Assembly: GCA_030616565.1 (NCBI GenBank)
Contig: JAUWXC010000066.1
Coordinates: 1-5,096, forward strand
From: Methanocellales archaeon
GTDB taxonomy: Archaea; Halobacteriota; UBA148; JAUWXC01
Direction of reading: 5' to 3'
DNA: 5,096 bases
Shown: in pieces, positions 3,446 to 5,096 of the stretch
Numbering within the stretch: position 1 is the first letter of the stretch
Layout: every line of letters starts with the position of its first letter
The notes under the pieces: generated by a model
The model's database searches: none
Told to the model about the DNA's origin: nothing
The model's input: the letters and a program-made list of their open reading frames with translations, nothing else
Program-made: the position numbers and the translations under genes

Positions 3446-3826
3446 ATGACGATGAAGTTGTTAGTGGCTGTTGATGGATCACCTGAATCAGAGAAAGCGG
3501 CTAGGTATGCCTTACAATTTGCTAAAGATACTGGCGCCAGCGTTACTATCCTTACTGTTATCACATCATCAGTCGCGCGAGAAGAGAGTGAGAAAGTGCT
3601 CGCGCGAATCAGAGATGCGGCAAAAGAAATTGGTATTGGGTGTGATACCAGGTCACACATCAATTCTACCATTTCCAGGGGCATCATCGATGAGGCTGAA
3701 AAGGGAGGCTTCGACCAGATAATCATGGGATCAAGAGGTCTCACAGGGCTTAAACGAGTGTTGTTGGGAAGTGTCGCTGATAGCGTAACTCACTATGCTC
3801 ACTGCCCGGTAACCATAGTGAGATAG
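3446..3826 (+). CDS. Universal stress protein, UspA family (copy 2)
   Basis: The product has 126 residues. It opens MTMKLLVAVDGSPESEKAA and carries the ATP-binding loop GSRGLTGLKRVLLGSVADSV near the end, then CPVTIVR. It is clearly a tandem duplicate of the gene before it: a 19-nt stretch over the VDGS codons is identical in both (3051-3069 and 3462-3480), while the middle third has diverged. GGAGG at 3434-3438 sits 7 nt before the ATG at 3446; an internal ATG at 3452 is less well placed. Its stop ends one base before the stop of the convergent tatA gene, so there is no room for a separate terminator and the two transcripts must overlap. Usp proteins usually dimerise, so the paralogues may form heterodimers (inference). 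Confidence 0.93.
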   Translation: MTMKLLVAVDGSPESEKAARYALQFAKDTGASVTILTVITSSVAREESEKVLARIRDAAKEIGIGCDTRSHINSTISRGIIDEAEKGGFDQIIMGSRGLTGLKRVLLGSVADSVTHYAHCPVTIVR

Positions 3827-3827
3827 A

Positions 3828-4109
3828 TCACTTCAGAACCTTTGACTTCAACTTGGATGCAACCCGTCCGACTATCTTATCCTTGAGTTCATCTTCGATA
3901 TCAAAGTCATCAGAACTTTTTGTTTTGGACTCAGCAGGCTTAGACGTCGTTGATGTAGCTGACTTCACCTCTGATTCAAATTCTCTCTGCGCCTTCTTGA
4001 ACTCACCCATCGCCTTGCCCATTGATCTTGCCATCTCTGGCAGTTTGTTGGTGCCGAATAAAAGTGCCGCCACGGCAAGTATGATCATCAATTCGGTTGG
4101 GCCTATCAT
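3828..4109 (-). CDS. tatA: Twin-arginine translocase subunit TatA
   Basis: This 93-residue protein shows the TatA/E layout: a short N-terminal membrane helix (MIGPTELMIILAVAALLFG, residues 1-19) with an early glutamate, the FG hinge, an amphipathic helix (KLPEMARSMGKAMGEFKKAQ), and a charged, flexible tail rich in Ser, Lys, Asp and Glu. TatA assembles in the membrane to let folded proteins with twin-arginine signals pass, together with TatC, which is not in this window. A single TatA-like protein may also do the job of TatB. The start at 4109 gives the usual MIGPTEL beginning. GAGGAG (4111-4116) precedes it by only one base, which is closer than normal. The gene lies 47 bp downstream of thrS on the same strand and is convergent with usp. 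Confidence 0.92.
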   Translation of the reverse strand: MIGPTELMIILAVAALLFGTNKLPEMARSMGKAMGEFKKAQREFESEVKSATSTTSKPAESKTKSSDDFDIEDELKDKIVGRVASKLKSKVLK

Positions 4110-4138
4110 GCTCCTCTTCTTCAGATATCGTATGTCGG

Positions 4139-4147
4139 ATATTAAAT
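4139..4147 (-). promoter_or_regulatory. Possible TATA box of tatA
   Basis: On the minus strand ATTTAATAT is centred about 34 bp before the tatA start codon, which would give a leader of about 8 nt. If it is real, tatA is transcribed independently of thrS. The 47-bp gap contains no clear thrS terminator, so read-through is also possible. Confidence 0.4.
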
Positions 4148-4156
4148 CCTTCGTTA

Positions 4157-5096
4157 CTACCCAACGAATTTTGGTCTGGAGGACAAATGTCTCGGCAGAG
4201 GAAGCGGTTTATAAGGCATGAGCTTGGTCTGTGCCAAAATCTTGGAGGATAGTCCAGCTACAGACATGTCCACTTTTTTAGGTCCAGATTCCTCCCTGAT
4301 CGTGACCTTAAGCATCCCACTCTTCATCTCCTCGTCGCCGATCACCACCACGTACGGGATCCACTCCCTTCCGGCATCCCTGACCTTTTTGCTTACTGTC
4401 CCCTCCCTGTCATCGACATCGACCCTGATGTGTTGCATTTCGAGTTGCGCTGCAACCTCGTCAGCATGCTTGAGGTGCCTGTCCGCTACCGGGATTACCC
4501 TGACCTGCGTTGGCGCGAGCCAGAGGGGCAACATGGGCATTTTTCCGTGCTGAGCATCCATCCATGCTTTTTCCAGCAATGCGTACATGCACCGCTCTAT
4601 GGCACCGCTCTGCGAGCAATGAAGGATGTTCGGTCTTTTTTCTTCGTTGTTGACATCTATGAACTTGATATCGTATCGCTCAGCGTTCTCCACATCGATC
4701 TGCACCGTGGACAGAGCGCTTGCCTTATCCAGCGCATCGACGAAGTTGAACTCGAATTTGAGTACGAAGTAGAAGAAACGTTTATCCCACATCTCGACCA
4801 GAACGGGTTTGTCAACGATCTTGGCTAGGCTGTGGACGAACTTCTTGTTCGCACCATAGAAGTCCTTGGTAAATCTGATGGCAACCTCATAGTCTTTTTG
4901 GCTAAGTCCTATGTCAGCTAAGACATCCATGCACATCTGGTATTGTTTCTTAAACTCCTCGACAGCCTGCGTCATGTCTTCACATAAAGTGTGCATATCC
5001 GGCATCGTGAAGGCCCTGAGCCTCTTTAAACCGGAGAGCTCACCGGACCGCTCCCTCCTGAATGAGTAGTGCGTCAGCTCGTAGAGACGGACAGGC
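4157..5096 (-). CDS. thrS: Threonyl-tRNA synthetase, C-terminal part
   Basis: About 312 residues are present, entering from the right edge and ending at TAG 4159-4157. The fragment starts inside the class II catalytic domain. Motif 2 is [16 protein letters not shown] followed by [13 protein letters not shown], whose histidine corresponds to a zinc ligand in bacterial ThrRS. Motif 3 is [18 protein letters not shown], including another expected zinc-ligand histidine. The anticodon-binding domain begins at about [20 protein letters not shown] and runs through [15 protein letters not shown] and [11 protein letters not shown] to the C-terminus. The enzyme charges tRNA-Thr using ATP. The N-terminal editing domain, the third zinc ligand (Cys) and the real start lie outside the window; the Met at 5005 is internal. 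The gene is followed by tatA on the same strand. Confidence 0.95.
   Translation of the reverse strand, partial: PVRLYELTHYSFRRERSGELSGLKRLRAFTMPDMHTLCEDMTQAVEEFKKQYQMCMDVLADIGLSQKDYEVAIRFTKDFYGANKKFVHSLAKIVDKPVLVEMWDKRFFYFVLKFEFNFVDALDKASALSTVQIDVENAERYDIKFIDVNNEEKRPNILHCSQSGAIERCMYALLEKAWMDAQHGKMPMLPLWLAPTQVRVIPVADRHLKHADEVAAQLEMQHIRVDVDDREGTVSKKVRDAGREWIPYVVVIGDEEMKSGMLKVTIREESGPKKVDMSVAGLSSKILAQTKLMPYKPLPLPRHLSSRPKFVG

Overview
The window is archaeal DNA, most likely from a euryarchaeon close to the methanogen/ANME (Methanomicrobia-Methanosarcinia) side. The evidence is an MC1-type chromosomal protein, an archaeal-type threonyl-tRNA synthetase fragment, TATA-box promoters with T-rich ends, Shine-Dalgarno sites of the GGAGG type, and tRNA genes with bulge-helix-bulge (BHB) introns and no encoded CCA. 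The exact lineage cannot be fixed from the sequence alone.

Layout, left to right. (1) The 3' end of a Roadblock/LC7-domain gene (2-139, +). (2) A complete TctA/DUF112-family membrane permease (207-1511, +). (3) A gene for the DNA-binding protein MC1 with a clear TATA box and T-rich terminator (1634-1942, +). (4) A cluster of five tRNA genes: Ile(GAT) on the minus strand, then Ala(GGC), Val(TAC), Gln(TTG) and Trp(CCA) on the plus strand (1989-2967). (5) Two tandem universal-stress-protein genes (3035-3826, +). (6) Convergent with them, tatA (3828-4109, -) and the C-terminal two thirds or less of thrS (4157-5096, -), which runs off the right edge.

The tRNA cluster is the remarkable part. tRNA-Ile appears to carry two introns: a 97-nt one at the usual 37/38 site and an 18-nt one inside the D-stem, where a BHB with a 4-bp core and two 3-nt bulges predicts exactly the excision that restores a normal cloverleaf. 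The 37/38 introns of tRNA-Ile and tRNA-Gln are visibly related: they share three sequence blocks in the same order (ACAACCTTTyAAAAAA, AAGGTTGATCAAAATG, GGTTGTkGAGAA) but each has a different structured insert at a different point. This suggests a small intron family that has moved between tRNA isotypes. A repeat-rich, hairpin-forming spacer lies between tRNA-Val and tRNA-Gln, and a 28-codon membrane-like ORF starts at the 3' end of tRNA-Ala.

Functionally the genes fall into translation (tRNAs, thrS), chromatin (MC1), stress response (usp pair), protein export (tatA) and small-molecule transport (TctA-like). Only the usp pair and the Gln-Trp (possibly Val-Gln-Trp) tRNAs look co-transcribed. 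Nothing in the window indicates a CRISPR array, phage or insertion sequence.
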